A stretch of DNA of 64,000 bases from Muricauda sp. SCSIO 65647 (GTDB lineage Bacteria; Bacteroidota; Bacteroidia; Flavobacteriales; Flavobacteriaceae): contig NZ_CP091037.1 in the NCBI RefSeq assembly GCF_021534965.1, positions 2,418,501-2,482,500 of the forward strand, written 5' to 3'. Position numbers and translations under genes: made by a program. The notes beneath the pieces were generated by a model, which was given only the letters and a program-made list of their open reading frames with translations, did no database searches and was not told where the DNA came from. Of the stretch, positions 24,014 through 33,099 are shown in pieces; position 1 is the stretch's first letter; every line of letters begins with the position of its first letter.

Positions 24014-24406
24014 TTAAGGTTTGCCTTGAATTTGTAGTGGACTATCTCCCAATTCCGCAATTTTGCACTCTTCAAATTCAATTTCAGGGAAACTTTGTTG
24101 GGCCCAATCGCTCAAGGCCCTGAGTGCCGGTAATAATGCCATGGCTTTGGAGGTCAGGGAGTACTCTACCCTTGGTGGGATTTCAGGAAACGATTTTCGT
24201 ATTATCAGTCCGTCATGTTCCAATTCTTTTAACTGGCTTGCCAACACCTTTCGGGAAATGGTGGGTACCAATAGGGTCAACATGCCAAAACGCAAAGGTC
24301 CGTTTGACAAGAGGTAAATGATAATGGGCTTCCATTTGTTGCCTATGATGTTCATGGTGTGCACCAACGTGCAATGATTGGGATTGTCAACATATTTTCT
24401 TCCCAT
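24014..24406 (-). CDS. HxlR family transcriptional regulator
   Basis: 130 aa winged-helix protein. The HxlR core is recognisable: CTLVHTMNIIGNKWKPIIIY, GPLRFGMLTLLVPTISRKVL, and PPRVEYSLTSKAMALLPAL. Members often sense quinones or electrophiles through an N-terminal Cys; here a Cys is present at residue 12. It is divergent from an oxidoreductase/peroxiredoxin pair with a 27-bp palindrome between, so it probably represses them and itself. Confidence 0.9.
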   Translation of the reverse strand: MGRKYVDNPNHCTLVHTMNIIGNKWKPIIIYLLSNGPLRFGMLTLLVPTISRKVLASQLKELEHDGLIIRKSFPEIPPRVEYSLTSKAMALLPALRALSDWAQQSFPEIEFEECKIAELGDSPLQIQGKP

Positions 24407-24447
24407 AGGTAACTTTTAGGTAACTACTATTTGCGTCAAGCAACACC

Positions 24448-24474
24448 ATTATAGTATCATTTATAAACTATAAT
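24448..24474. promoter_or_regulatory. Operator-like palindrome between hxlR-type gene and oxidoreductase gene
   Basis: ATTATAGT (24448-24455) and ACTATAAT (24467-24474) are perfect 8-bp arms around an 11-bp spacer. It is located in the 105-bp divergent gap, about 40 bp from either start codon. Probable HxlR binding site. Confidence 0.55.
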
Positions 24475-24511
24475 AAGTTTCTTTGTGAAACAAATGTAAT
24501 ACATTCTTTTA

Positions 24512-25093
24512 ATGAAAAACGTTTTTATCATCAATGGGCACCAAAAATACCCGTTTTCAGAAGGCCGGTTGAACGCTGCCCTGACCGAAAAGGCCAAAAC
24601 CTTTTTTCAAAACAGGGGTTACGAAGTAAAACTGACCACAATGGAAGATGACTACGAAGTGAACACTGAAATCGAAAAATTCAAATGGGCAGATATCGTC
24701 TTTTTTCAAACCCCTTTGAACTGGATGGGTGTAAGCTGGTCGTTCAAAAAATACATCGATACTGTTTTCTCTTATGGAATGATGGGTGAACTGTCTGATG
24801 GGGACGGGCGTAGCAAAGCGGCCCCAAAAAAGAACTATGGCCTCGGCGGCAAACTCAACGGAAACTATATGATGTCGGTTACGGCCAATGCCCCCAAGGA
24901 AGCCTTTAACGATCCTGATGAGACATTCTTCGCCGGCCTAAGTGAAGACGAGCTATTGCGCCCCATGCACCTGAACTTCAAATGGTTCGGTTTGGAGCCG
25001 CTATCTACCTTTATGGCCTACGACGTAATGAAAAACCCAGATATTGAAAACGACTTTGCCCGATTCGAAAAACATTTGATGAACCACTTTTAA
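24512..25093 (+). CDS. NAD(P)H-dependent flavin oxidoreductase (MdaB-like)
   Basis: 193 aa, flavodoxin-like fold. The start VFIINGHQKYPFSEG binds the FMN/FAD phosphate, and FFQTPLNWMGVSWSFKKYID is the flavin and active-site loop of the MdaB/YwrO/quinone reductase branch. It should reduce quinones by two electrons using NAD(P)H, which protects against quinone toxicity. Its position beside an HxlR regulator and a peroxiredoxin-like gene fits an electrophile/oxidative stress unit. Confidence 0.87.
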   Translation: MKNVFIINGHQKYPFSEGRLNAALTEKAKTFFQNRGYEVKLTTMEDDYEVNTEIEKFKWADIVFFQTPLNWMGVSWSFKKYIDTVFSYGMMGELSDGDGRSKAAPKKNYGLGGKLNGNYMMSVTANAPKEAFNDPDETFFAGLSEDELLRPMHLNFKWFGLEPLSTFMAYDVMKNPDIENDFARFEKHLMNHF

Positions 25094-25103
25094 GCGAAAA
25101 TAT

Positions 25104-25622
25104 ATGACAAGACCCACACCAAAGCACCAAGCGCCAGAATTGGAATTTCCCCTATTGGGTGGAAGCCAATGGAACCTAAAGAACCAACGACCCCAAAGTT
25201 TCACCCTGATCGTTTTTTATAGGGGCCTGCATTGCCCCATTTGCAAAAAATACCTGCAACAATTGGAAGGGCTACGTCCCCGTTTTGAAGAGCGAGGGGT
25301 ACAGGTGGTCGCGGTGAGCATGGATTCAGAAAAACGGGCACGCCTATCGCGGAAAGATTGGGGCTTACAAGATCTGCCTCTTGGCTATGGACTGGATTCA
25401 GAGACCGCCCGACATTGGGGGCTGTACCTGAGCAAGGCGGTCAAGAGCGGCGAACCGGAGATTTTTAGTGAGCCGGGCCTTTTCTTGGTAGATGCTGCCC
25501 AAAACGTATACTATGCCTCCATGACCAGTAATCCTTGGGGACGGCCCTATCTGCCGTCTTTTGTAAAAGCGGTGGATTATATTGTACAGTCGGGTTATCC
25601 GGCAAGGGGAGAGGTACTTTGA
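25104..25622 (+). CDS. Peroxiredoxin-like AhpC/TSA family protein
   Basis: 172 aa thioredoxin-fold protein. The active site LIVFYRGLHCPICKKYLQQL has a CxxC pair (Cys-Pro-Ile-Cys) in place of the usual single peroxidatic Cys in a PxxxTxxC motif. It therefore belongs to the peroxiredoxin-like branch rather than classical AhpC. It starts 10 bp after the oxidoreductase gene, in the same operon. It is likely a thiol reductant or peroxidase in stress defence. Confidence 0.82.
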   Translation: MTRPTPKHQAPELEFPLLGGSQWNLKNQRPQSFTLIVFYRGLHCPICKKYLQQLEGLRPRFEERGVQVVAVSMDSEKRARLSRKDWGLQDLPLGYGLDSETARHWGLYLSKAVKSGEPEIFSEPGLFLVDAAQNVYYASMTSNPWGRPYLPSFVKAVDYIVQSGYPARGEVL

Positions 25623-25709
25623 TGAAATTTGACACCCATAAAAACTGGGGCAATTGCCCCGATATTGGCTAAACCAATGCAAAGATGATATCAACCTTAA
25701 AAGTTGTAT

Positions 25710-27014
25710 TCATTTATCTGCTTTGTGGTGGACCACTTTTCTCAATCGATAGATGAAAATATACCAAGTAAAAAATATGAATACCGACCAACCCAAACTA
25801 ATGACAACAAGGGCACTGACCGAGGCTTGATAGCGCGTTACCAGTATAAAATACATGAGAAAAAGCATAAGTAAATAGAGCCCCCAATTAATATACCACC
25901 AGGGCCCCATGATACTTTTCTTACGCTTTTTGCGCTTGAGGGCCCTTCGTTTCACAGTAATCCATATGCCCGAAAGCACCAAGCCCGAAATGCCCAGACC
26001 AAAGACAAACCAAATGATTTTGGTGGTCAGTCCACCCCAAGATCCAAAATGCAAGGGATCTGCTATATCATTGAGCCATACCGTGGTACTTATTTCCGTG
26101 GCTTTTTGCACTTTAATGGGTTGATAGGTAATGGGATCCAAATACACCCTATTGGCCCTGGGCCGTACCAGGGCTACCGAACTTTTGCCCGTGAGGTAAA
26201 TGGGGTCGTTCTTGGTCTTGGGAGGGGAAATATCGGCCACTTCAAGGTCGGGAATCGATTTTTTGGCCATTTGCACCGCCTTGTTATAATCCAATTGGGT
26301 AGAACGAAGCGTTTCTGTTTCACTTTGGGCCATACGTGTTTCAGTCTTTGGCAATTTTGGATTGGCTTTGGTCGAAATACCAGCCGTATTGGTTCGCTCT
26401 AAAAAGTACCAAATACCGGTTACGGCAAACAAGAGGGTAAACGGTACTGACCATAACCCTATCAAGCGGTGCAGACTTCTAAAAAACACCAATGTTCCTT
26501 TTCCCGTTTTGAGTTCAAAGAGTTTGCGCCACCATCTTTTGTAAAAAACCAACGCGGTAATGAGCGAAATCAACAAAAGAAAGCCAAAGATCAGTACAGT
26601 ATAGTGCCCGATTTGAAATGGAATGAACAAAAAGTAATGAAGGTCCCTGAAAAAACGCTGAAAGGTGAGTTTGACTTCCCCTTGAACCACCCCCGTATAC
26701 GGATTGGCCAGCACATAAGAGCGCTGGCCGTCTTCACGTTTATAAATAATATCACATAGATAGGGTTCTTGGGGCCTTAACCAAAATTCAATTTCCCCTT
26801 TGGGATAGAGCGCCCTAAAATTTTGAACCATGATATTGCGCGGTGCCAGTTGCCCAGTTTCACTTTTGGCACGAATTTCCGGGATGAACAACCAATCCAT
26901 TTCATGGCTCAGGGTAGCCAAGGTTCCGGAAAAACATACGATAAAAAAAAGTATGCTCAACCGGATACCTATCCAACTGTGTATGTTAAAAAACAGCTTC
27001 TTTTTCAGCTTCAT
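25710..27014 (-). CDS. PepSY-associated membrane protein (siderophore/iron reductase type)
   Basis: 434 aa. The start FFNIHSWIGIRLSILFFIVCFSGT is the typical first helix of this family, with a His in the helix. Periplasmic PepSY segments follow (about residues 40-120 and 190-300), with several more membrane helices and a C-terminal pair. HRLIGLWSVPFTLLFAVTGIW contains further membrane His residues that could bind haem. Such proteins sit next to siderophore receptors and some reduce ferric siderophores. The gene follows the receptor gene with one base between stop and start, so the two form an operon. Confidence 0.88.
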   Translation of the reverse strand: MKLKKKLFFNIHSWIGIRLSILFFIVCFSGTLATLSHEMDWLFIPEIRAKSETGQLAPRNIMVQNFRALYPKGEIEFWLRPQEPYLCDIIYKREDGQRSYVLANPYTGVVQGEVKLTFQRFFRDLHYFLFIPFQIGHYTVLIFGFLLLISLITALVFYKRWWRKLFELKTGKGTLVFFRSLHRLIGLWSVPFTLLFAVTGIWYFLERTNTAGISTKANPKLPKTETRMAQSETETLRSTQLDYNKAVQMAKKSIPDLEVADISPPKTKNDPIYLTGKSSVALVRPRANRVYLDPITYQPIKVQKATEISTTVWLNDIADPLHFGSWGGLTTKIIWFVFGLGISGLVLSGIWITVKRRALKRKKRKKSIMGPWWYINWGLYLLMLFLMYFILVTRYQASVSALVVISLGWSVFIFFTWYIFIYRLRKVVHHKADK

Positions 27015-27015
27015 C

Positions 27016-29475
27016 TTAGAATGTATATGACACCGTGGTCATCACATTTCTGGGTGCCCCGGGGAATGCCCTTATAAAGTCATAACCGCCCACCCAATGG
27101 GTCTTGTCAAATATATTGCTTATGTTCAATTGAATCTGCACTTTGTTCAGATTGTAATACAATGCAGCATCAAAAAGGCCATAAGAAGGGAATTCGGTCG
27201 GATTTGCGTTACTGGCCACAATAGAACCAAAACGCTCGGAAACGAAATTATAACCAAGGCCGAAACCTACGCCTTTATAGCGGCCGTTGTCAACAATGTA
27301 TTTGGTCCAAAGATTTCCCATGTGCTTTGGGGCATTTGGTTTTTGTCGCCCAATTTCAGCAGGGTCGTCACTTTCGGTAAATTTGGCATCGTTAAAGGCA
27401 TAACCTGCTACAATGCTCCAATTGGGCGTAATGTTACCGGCAATGTCTAACTCAAACCCTTTGGCTTCTTCTTCGCCGATCTGTACCAGACGTTCTGGAT
27501 TTTCGGCATCGTCTGCATTATATAGTTCCCCGCGTTGCGTGAGGTGGTAAATGGCCAGGGATGCACTCAAACGTCCGTTGAACCAATCTGATTTTGCCCC
27601 AAATTCAAACAATTCACTTTCTAAGGGGTCAAAGGGGCCACCTGCATCGGGATTGATGATATCGACCACACTTTGTGGTTGAAAGCCTTGTACCCACGTT
27701 CCATACAGATTAATGTTTGGATTCAAAGTATATACAATGCCCAACCTTGGCAAGAAGGCATCTTGTTCTACTTGCTCTTCTGCTTCGCTATCATAGTCAA
27801 CAAAATCGGTAAAATATTCTTGTCGAAGTCCTAATAAGACTTTAAAGGCCCCAATCTTGGCTTGATTTTGAAGGTAGATGCCATGCGAGCGTTGCAGAAA
27901 TTGGTTGAACGTTCTTGTTTGGTACACATAGTTGGTCATATCGCGCAAACCATTTGCCGTTGGAGAGGCTAGGTCAAAATGGGCCACGTTGGTAACGGGA
28001 TTTCCATCTGCATCCAAAACATAATTATCGGCATTATCGGGATTGAATACGTTGGTGGCCGTTCCATTTTGTAGCAAATAGCTTCGGGCTTCCAGTTGTG
28101 AACCTCCAGGTTCCAGTTCTTGTTGAAAGTAATCATAGCCTGCCAAAAGCGTATTTTCGATGGAACCAAGGTCAAAATCTATATTGAAGTAGTTGTTGAA
28201 ACTGTTGTTGTTCCAACTTCGTTTTCTGATAAACACCCGCATGGCCACTTTCTCTTCGTCGATACTTCCGTCCCCTAAAGCGGCAAAGCGGTTAGAGGTT
28301 CTATGCTCCAACAAATCCTCATCATAGGTTGAACGCATGAAGATACTGTTGAAAGTGATGTTGTCGGTAAAATTGTGTTGTAGTGAAACCGTGGCGTTGA
28401 GGGTAATTTCATCAAGAAAATCATTGGCGGCACTCAATGATTTGGTAATTGGGGTGGAAAACAGGTCGCCATCTCCAAAAACCGCTTGGCCACGGTCCAA
28501 TCTGCCTTTGGAATCTTGGTACACAATGTCAAAGTTCAATTTGGTGTGCTCAGTTGGCAAAAAGGAAAAAGAAGGGGCGAACACAAAGTTTCTTGCGAAC
28601 TGTAGATCCCGGAATCCATCGGTATTCTCATATCCAATATTCAAGCGATATAATAGGCTGTTATCTTTGGTCATGGGTCCTGTAAAATCTGCCAGGGTCC
28701 TAAACGTATTGAAACTTCCTACAGATGCGGTTATTGATTGGCGCGATTCGGGCAATGGTTTTTTGGTGACCCTGTTGATGGTTCCCCCGGGTGAGGCATT
28801 TCCGAACAAAGCGGAAGCCGGGCCCTTAATGATTTCGACACGCTCGATATGGGGAATGAGCTGTTGTTTCCAAAAACTGGTAAATGCGCGCATGCCATTG
28901 ACCAAATTACCGGAGTTTCGTTGCCCTTGAATCCTGAACCCACGAATGGTGATATCGTTATAGAAACTGAACTGGTTTACCCCACTGATGTTTTTGACCA
29001 CATCATTTAACGTAAATGCCGCTTGATCTAATGCGAGCTCTTTGGTGACAAAATTTATGGTCGTAGGTACTTCTTTGATCGGTGCGGCTGATTTTGTCGC
29101 AGCATAAGAAACGGTGTTTTTATAACCTGTCTCCCTGCGCCCAATGATCTCAACGGGCTGAAGTTGAAATTGGGATGCTGAAAGTTCTACATTTATGGTC
29201 ACGACCTCATTTTTGTTTACGAGAATCGGATACTTCAAGGTTTTCAATCCCATGGAGGAAATCAAAAGCACTTGTTCACCAATAGGGACTTTCGTAAGCA
29301 CAAAATAACCTTCGGTATCGGAAGCAGTTCCATAATTGGTGCCTTGAACAAGAATGTTTACAAAAGGGGCGGGAGATCCATCTGGTTTCAATGTGGTTCC
29401 CTCTATTGTTCCGGTCTGGGCATGAAGTTGCACAGCCAGAAAAATCATGAAAAAAGTAAAGATTGGTCTAATCAT
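27016..29475 (-). CDS. TonB-dependent siderophore receptor
   Basis: 819 aa outer-membrane receptor. Parts in order: signal peptide (1-19), carboxypeptidase-like regulatory domain (about 22-105; GTIEGTTLKPDGSPAPFVNI), plug (about 120-225; includes VERVEIIKGPASALFGNASP), and a 22-strand barrel ending in the aromatic residue of TVSYTF. The plug and barrel resemble ferric hydroxamate or catecholate receptors (FhuE/FecA-like), but the ligand is not predictable. A Fur-like box lies just upstream. The PepSY protein is encoded directly downstream. Confidence 0.92.
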   Translation of the reverse strand: MIRPIFTFFMIFLAVQLHAQTGTIEGTTLKPDGSPAPFVNILVQGTNYGTASDTEGYFVLTKVPIGEQVLLISSMGLKTLKYPILVNKNEVVTINVELSASQFQLQPVEIIGRRETGYKNTVSYAATKSAAPIKEVPTTINFVTKELALDQAAFTLNDVVKNISGVNQFSFYNDITIRGFRIQGQRNSGNLVNGMRAFTSFWKQQLIPHIERVEIIKGPASALFGNASPGGTINRVTKKPLPESRQSITASVGSFNTFRTLADFTGPMTKDNSLLYRLNIGYENTDGFRDLQFARNFVFAPSFSFLPTEHTKLNFDIVYQDSKGRLDRGQAVFGDGDLFSTPITKSLSAANDFLDEITLNATVSLQHNFTDNITFNSIFMRSTYDEDLLEHRTSNRFAALGDGSIDEEKVAMRVFIRKRSWNNNSFNNYFNIDFDLGSIENTLLAGYDYFQQELEPGGSQLEARSYLLQNGTATNVFNPDNADNYVLDADGNPVTNVAHFDLASPTANGLRDMTNYVYQTRTFNQFLQRSHGIYLQNQAKIGAFKVLLGLRQEYFTDFVDYDSEAEEQVEQDAFLPRLGIVYTLNPNINLYGTWVQGFQPQSVVDIINPDAGGPFDPLESELFEFGAKSDWFNGRLSASLAIYHLTQRGELYNADDAENPERLVQIGEEEAKGFELDIAGNITPNWSIVAGYAFNDAKFTESDDPAEIGRQKPNAPKHMGNLWTKYIVDNGRYKGVGFGLGYNFVSERFGSIVASNANPTEFPSYGLFDAALYYNLNKVQIQLNISNIFDKTHWVGGYDFIRAFPGAPRNVMTTVSYTF

Positions 29476-29481
29476 TATATT

Positions 29482-29502
29482 TATTTAGATTAATTAAAAA
29501 TA
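29482..29502. promoter_or_regulatory. Fur-like box in front of the siderophore receptor gene
   Basis: A 21-bp imperfect palindrome TATTTAGATT-A-ATTAAAAATA, 7 bp upstream of the receptor ATG. The reverse complement of the site at 33028-33048 differs from it at only one or two positions. Confidence 0.5.
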
Positions 29503-29521
29503 TTTTTTTGGACAAATTTTT

Positions 29522-29866
29522 TTAGTTGATGCTATATTTTTCCAAGGTTTGGTCCATGTTCAATATAAATTGGGTGCCCAAGATCAGATCTTCCAGTTGT
29601 GCTTGATTGCTTTCGTCCATTTTCAAGCACATATCGTGAAAGGGTCCGTTGCACCATATTTTTGAGCATTTTTGCCCTTTACATTCTTCACAGAAGCAAG
29701 GTTTACCTGAATCACGTACAATTTCAAGTAAATGTGCCAAATCGGTTTCTGACATAAAAATGCCTATGGTGTCAATGACCATTTGTAGTTTGCACGTTGG
29801 ATTCGGGGCGTTTTCAATTTTGTAAGAGGCACCGTAGCTATTTTCATATATAAGCTCCATTGACAT
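29522..29866 (-). CDS. Cys-rich small protein in the iron/haem block
   Basis: 114 aa, soluble, no signal peptide. Seven Cys occur at residues 25, 57, 59, 62, 67, 72 and 80; six of them lie within a 24-residue stretch (CFCEECKGQKC, then WCNGPFHDMC), which looks metal-binding. The ends are well ordered: LIYENSYGASYKIENAP at the start and QLEDLILGTQFILNMDQTLE at the end. I do not recognise the family with confidence; it may belong to one of the small Bacteroidota DUFs. It sits between the siderophore receptor and the HmuY gene, but a terminator separates it from HmuY. Confidence 0.7.
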   Translation of the reverse strand: MSMELIYENSYGASYKIENAPNPTCKLQMVIDTIGIFMSETDLAHLLEIVRDSGKPCFCEECKGQKCSKIWCNGPFHDMCLKMDESNQAQLEDLILGTQFILNMDQTLEKYSIN

Positions 29867-29874
29867 TTTATTTT

Positions 29875-29913
29875 AAAAAAGGGCCGAAAACCAGATCAAG
29901 CAGTTTCGGCCCC
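29875..29913 (-). terminator. Intrinsic terminator after the hmuY-like gene
   Basis: A perfect 9-bp stem GGGCCGAAA / TTTCGGCCC with a 14-nt loop, followed on the minus strand by TTTTTT. About 96 bp beyond the HmuY stop codon. Confidence 0.75.
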
Positions 29914-30008
29914 AAACTAACTCAAACTATACTTTTACGGTGTAGGTTTTGCCGAAACAACAATACAAAACCCTTTTTGTTTTTCGTGTTGTCATGGTCT
30001 TTGCTCTC

Positions 30009-30887
30009 TTAATTAGCTAAAGAGGTTTCCCCTTCATTTGGGTTGTACACATAGTTGAAAGTGTAGACCCTTGACTCGTTCATGAATGGATCGGGCTGGG
30101 CCGGGGCATCTCTGTAATAGCTTAAAATCTCCACTTTTGCATATTTGCCATCGTGGGTGCGGATGACCAAAATTCGTCCGGGTATCGGGGTAACCGTAAA
30201 GGTTGCGGGGTTGTAATTGTACCAACCGTTGTCACTGCCCGTAGGGACGGCAAATGCCCCATCGGCATCTTCGGCGAACGTAAGACCAGCCGCTGAAGTG
30301 ACATCGGTAAACGTTCCAGTCTCGATAGACGCACCACCACTTCCGTTACGTTCGGGCTCATCTGCGGTTCCCGTTGTCGTTCCACCGTTGATAGCGATGG
30401 TGGTTCCCCTAAAGGCAATGTCCCAGTCGGTTTCACTATCGGTCACGGCCCCGGTTTCAAAGCTGAACTTGGCAAATGGTCCGCCTATCGGCTCTCCCTG
30501 GCCTCCGGTTTGGGGGGCTTCCAGATTTTCCATGGTTTGGGAAACCAGTTCATCCAAAACGGTAAAGGAAGTCGGGGCTGTTTTGGTAAAGCCATTGGCT
30601 GCGATACTAACTTGCCCAGAAGTAGCCCCAGCGGGAACTGTAGTGACAATGCGTGTCGCGGTCAACGAACTTATGGCAGCTGCCACTCCATCAAAGGTCA
30701 AATTGATATCAGCTGCGTCGGTGGGGAAATCTGTTCCCGTAATGGTAATTTCTGTGCCCACGGTTCCTGATTCTGGGCTAATGGCAGTGACGGTAAATTC
30801 TGTTGGGCCATCATTATCATCGTCATTACACCCGACAAAGGCGATAAATAAGATAAGAAGGCTTGAAAGTTTAAGAAGGGTTTTCAT
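30009..30887 (-). CDS. HmuY family haem-binding lipoprotein with IPT/TIG domain
   Basis: 292 aa. A lipoprotein signal ends at Cys 20 (FVGC) followed by an acidic DDDDND export stretch, which suggests surface exposure. An IPT/TIG immunoglobulin-like domain (about 30-110; ISPESGTVGTEITITGTDF) precedes the HmuY domain (about 130-285; TDWDIAFRGTTIAINGG and KYAKVEILSYYRDAPA). HmuY in Porphyromonas captures haem and passes it to the HmuR receptor. The receptor gene lies 12 bp upstream in the same operon, as expected. The haem ligands cannot be assigned by eye. Confidence 0.9.
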   Translation of the reverse strand: MKTLLKLSSLLILFIAFVGCNDDDNDGPTEFTVTAISPESGTVGTEITITGTDFPTDAADINLTFDGVAAAISSLTATRIVTTVPAGATSGQVSIAANGFTKTAPTSFTVLDELVSQTMENLEAPQTGGQGEPIGGPFAKFSFETGAVTDSETDWDIAFRGTTIAINGGTTTGTADEPERNGSGGASIETGTFTDVTSAAGLTFAEDADGAFAVPTGSDNGWYNYNPATFTVTPIPGRILVIRTHDGKYAKVEILSYYRDAPAQPDPFMNESRVYTFNYVYNPNEGETSLAN

Positions 30888-30899
30888 AAGTATTGATAT

Positions 30900-32996
30900 T
30901 TAAAATTGAATATTGAGTCGTGTAAAAAATTGTATACCGGGGTTGACCAACACCTCGTTGTCTTGGGCAGCCAGGGGGTTAGAGCCTTTAAAGTCTAACA
31001 GGTTGTTGGCACCTACCTGTAATTGGTAGTGTTTGTAAAAGGTTTTTCCGAACGAAAGGTTCACCAAGGCGTAGCCATCCACAAAGGCGTTGTCCAACTC
31101 ATCCAACAGGTCGTTTCCGTTACGGTCGGTCAGCCCAAAGCGGCTACGGTATACCACACGTAGATTGGCATTGGCATCCCATTCGGGCACTTCATAAAAC
31201 GCTTTGAAATTAATGGTGTGTCGAGAGCGGTTTTCCAGTCCGAAATAATCATCCCGCTCTAGGCGGATGGTCTCCAAGGTTTCTTGGTTACGGGCAAACA
31301 CTTCCCCATTGTCTATGGCCTCTTCCTTGTCTTTGTCATAGGCAAACAAGAGCTGGTACCCAGCAGATAGGTCAAGGTTGCTCAAAGGCCTGAACTTAAG
31401 ATCGGCCTCAAGCCCTTGTGTATAGACCCTTTGCCTGTTAAGGTAACCAAATATATTTCTGTTACTGGTGGTGGCCAGCAGGTAGGTATCGATCAGGTCT
31501 TTAAAATCGTTTCTAAAGAAATTGATTTCTGAGGTCAATTTTCCTTTTCTAAAGGATATCCCCAAATTATACCCCACAGAACTCTCGGCATTTAAAGTAC
31601 CACCCAGATCAGATGGGCCCGTATTCGGAAAGTTAACCTCTTCGCCACTGTCTAGTAAACGTTGTATGGCCTCGGCTTCCACATTTTTGCCAAATACAAA
31701 ATAGCCTCCGGCTGAATTGGTAAAATCAAGAAACAACTGTCTAAAGTCGGGTGCCTTGAAACCACTGCCCACCGAACCTTTTAGAGCCCAATGCTCATTA
31801 AAATCATAACGGGCCGATAGTTTGGGACTCAATTGAGAGTTGTACTCGCTATGGTTGTCAAAACGGGCACCGACAATAACGTTTAGTTTTTTTAGGGGCT
31901 TAAAGTCATATTGGGCGAATACGTATTGCGAGTCAAAACTGACCTGTTCCGCAAAAAGGGAACGGTTCAAAGTTTCAAAGTTGTAACCGCCCCCTACGGT
32001 CAGGGTATTGTTGGGGCCAAAGGCATGATTGAAACGGATTTCTGGTCGGAACAACTTTTGGTCGAAATCATTTTCGAACAGCACTTCATTGTCAACGGGG
32101 TCCACCTCCTCCACATTGGTCACATAATTGGTATAATAGAACTCGTATTCGAACTGGGATTTATCGGTCAGTTTGTGGTCTATTCGCAATTGAACATTTC
32201 CATCGCGCTCTTCACTAGTGCCTGAGGGTTCGTCAAAATCCTGTAAAAAATATCGGCCCGAGGCAAAAAAGCGAAGCTTATCGGAAGCATCGTAGAAGAT
32301 TCGACCATTAAAGGTGTAGTTAAAAAAAGGGTTGATGGTCTGGCCTTCCGCATCAGGGGCCAAATCATAGCCATCGCTACTCAAACGATCCACAAAGAAC
32401 GAATAGCCCAAATCGCCCTGGCGTTGGTTAAGGCCAATAGTACTGTTCTGGTTATTGAAGGTCGCGGCACGGTGAGAAATCTGTCCACTGATTTTTTCCG
32501 ATTTGGGGCGCTCGGTAATGATGTTGATGACACCCCCCAATGCCTCAGATCCAAATAGTGCAGAAGAGGGTCCTTTGACCACTTCTACCTGTTTGATATT
32601 ACCTATTGCAAAACGGCTTAGGTCTAAGTTGCCAGAACTTCTCCCCACCACGGGAACCCCATCTATGAGTACCATGATATAATCTGCATCAATGCCCTGA
32701 ATCTGTACCCCTTCGCCACCACCAATCGTGGCATCTGGGGTCATAACGATACCGGTCTGTTCATTGAGAATTTCATTTAGCCGCGTCACCCCTGTCTGTT
32801 GCAGTTGTTTTTTTGAAATCAAGGTGACCGGTAGGGGCAAAGAAGAAAGTTGCCGCACGGTTCGGGTGGCCGTTACCACCACTTCTTCTAAACTTTCGGT
32901 AAGAATCGAGTCTTTTTCCCTTGCCTCTTGGGCCCTTAGCACCAAGCATAAAAAAAGTGAAAAAATAATCGGACAATTATTTTTATTTAGACTCAT
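30900..32996 (-). CDS. TonB-dependent haem receptor (HmuR-like)
   Basis: 698 aa. A signal peptide (1-22) is followed directly by the TonB-box-like stretch EEVVVTATRT, the plug (about 45-160; KQVEVVKGPSSALFGSEALG), and a barrel ending in LNIQF. Unlike the other receptor here it has no carboxypeptidase-like N-terminal domain. Pairing with hmuY makes haem the likely cargo. It is divergent from the DUF6607 gene across a 103-bp gap that holds a Fur-like box and a -7 box (TATATTTG on the minus strand, 33023-33016). Confidence 0.92.
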   Translation of the reverse strand: MSLNKNNCPIIFSLFLCLVLRAQEAREKDSILTESLEEVVVTATRTVRQLSSLPLPVTLISKKQLQQTGVTRLNEILNEQTGIVMTPDATIGGGEGVQIQGIDADYIMVLIDGVPVVGRSSGNLDLSRFAIGNIKQVEVVKGPSSALFGSEALGGVINIITERPKSEKISGQISHRAATFNNQNSTIGLNQRQGDLGYSFFVDRLSSDGYDLAPDAEGQTINPFFNYTFNGRIFYDASDKLRFFASGRYFLQDFDEPSGTSEERDGNVQLRIDHKLTDKSQFEYEFYYTNYVTNVEEVDPVDNEVLFENDFDQKLFRPEIRFNHAFGPNNTLTVGGGYNFETLNRSLFAEQVSFDSQYVFAQYDFKPLKKLNVIVGARFDNHSEYNSQLSPKLSARYDFNEHWALKGSVGSGFKAPDFRQLFLDFTNSAGGYFVFGKNVEAEAIQRLLDSGEEVNFPNTGPSDLGGTLNAESSVGYNLGISFRKGKLTSEINFFRNDFKDLIDTYLLATTSNRNIFGYLNRQRVYTQGLEADLKFRPLSNLDLSAGYQLLFAYDKDKEEAIDNGEVFARNQETLETIRLERDDYFGLENRSRHTINFKAFYEVPEWDANANLRVVYRSRFGLTDRNGNDLLDELDNAFVDGYALVNLSFGKTFYKHYQLQVGANNLLDFKGSNPLAAQDNEVLVNPGIQFFTRLNIQF

Positions 32997-33027
32997 TCCT
33001 GATTACATTTGTCAGCAAATATATAGT

Positions 33028-33048
33028 TATTTTAAATTAATCTAAATA
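33028..33048. promoter_or_regulatory. Fur-like box between the haem receptor and DUF6607 genes
   Basis: TATTTTAAAT-T-AATCTAAATA, a 21-bp imperfect palindrome that is almost the reverse complement of the box at 29482-29502. It lies in the -33 region of the receptor promoter whose -7 box is at 33016-33023 (minus strand), so binding would block it. Confidence 0.55.
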
Positions 33049-33099
33049 AGAATAATATTATTTTTTCCTTTTTAACAATCATCAAAAAAACACTTCATC

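Noticed and set aside
25647..25660. GGGGCAATTGCCCC palindrome as a terminator between convergent genes
   Set aside because: No T-run follows on either strand, so I do not call it as a terminator.
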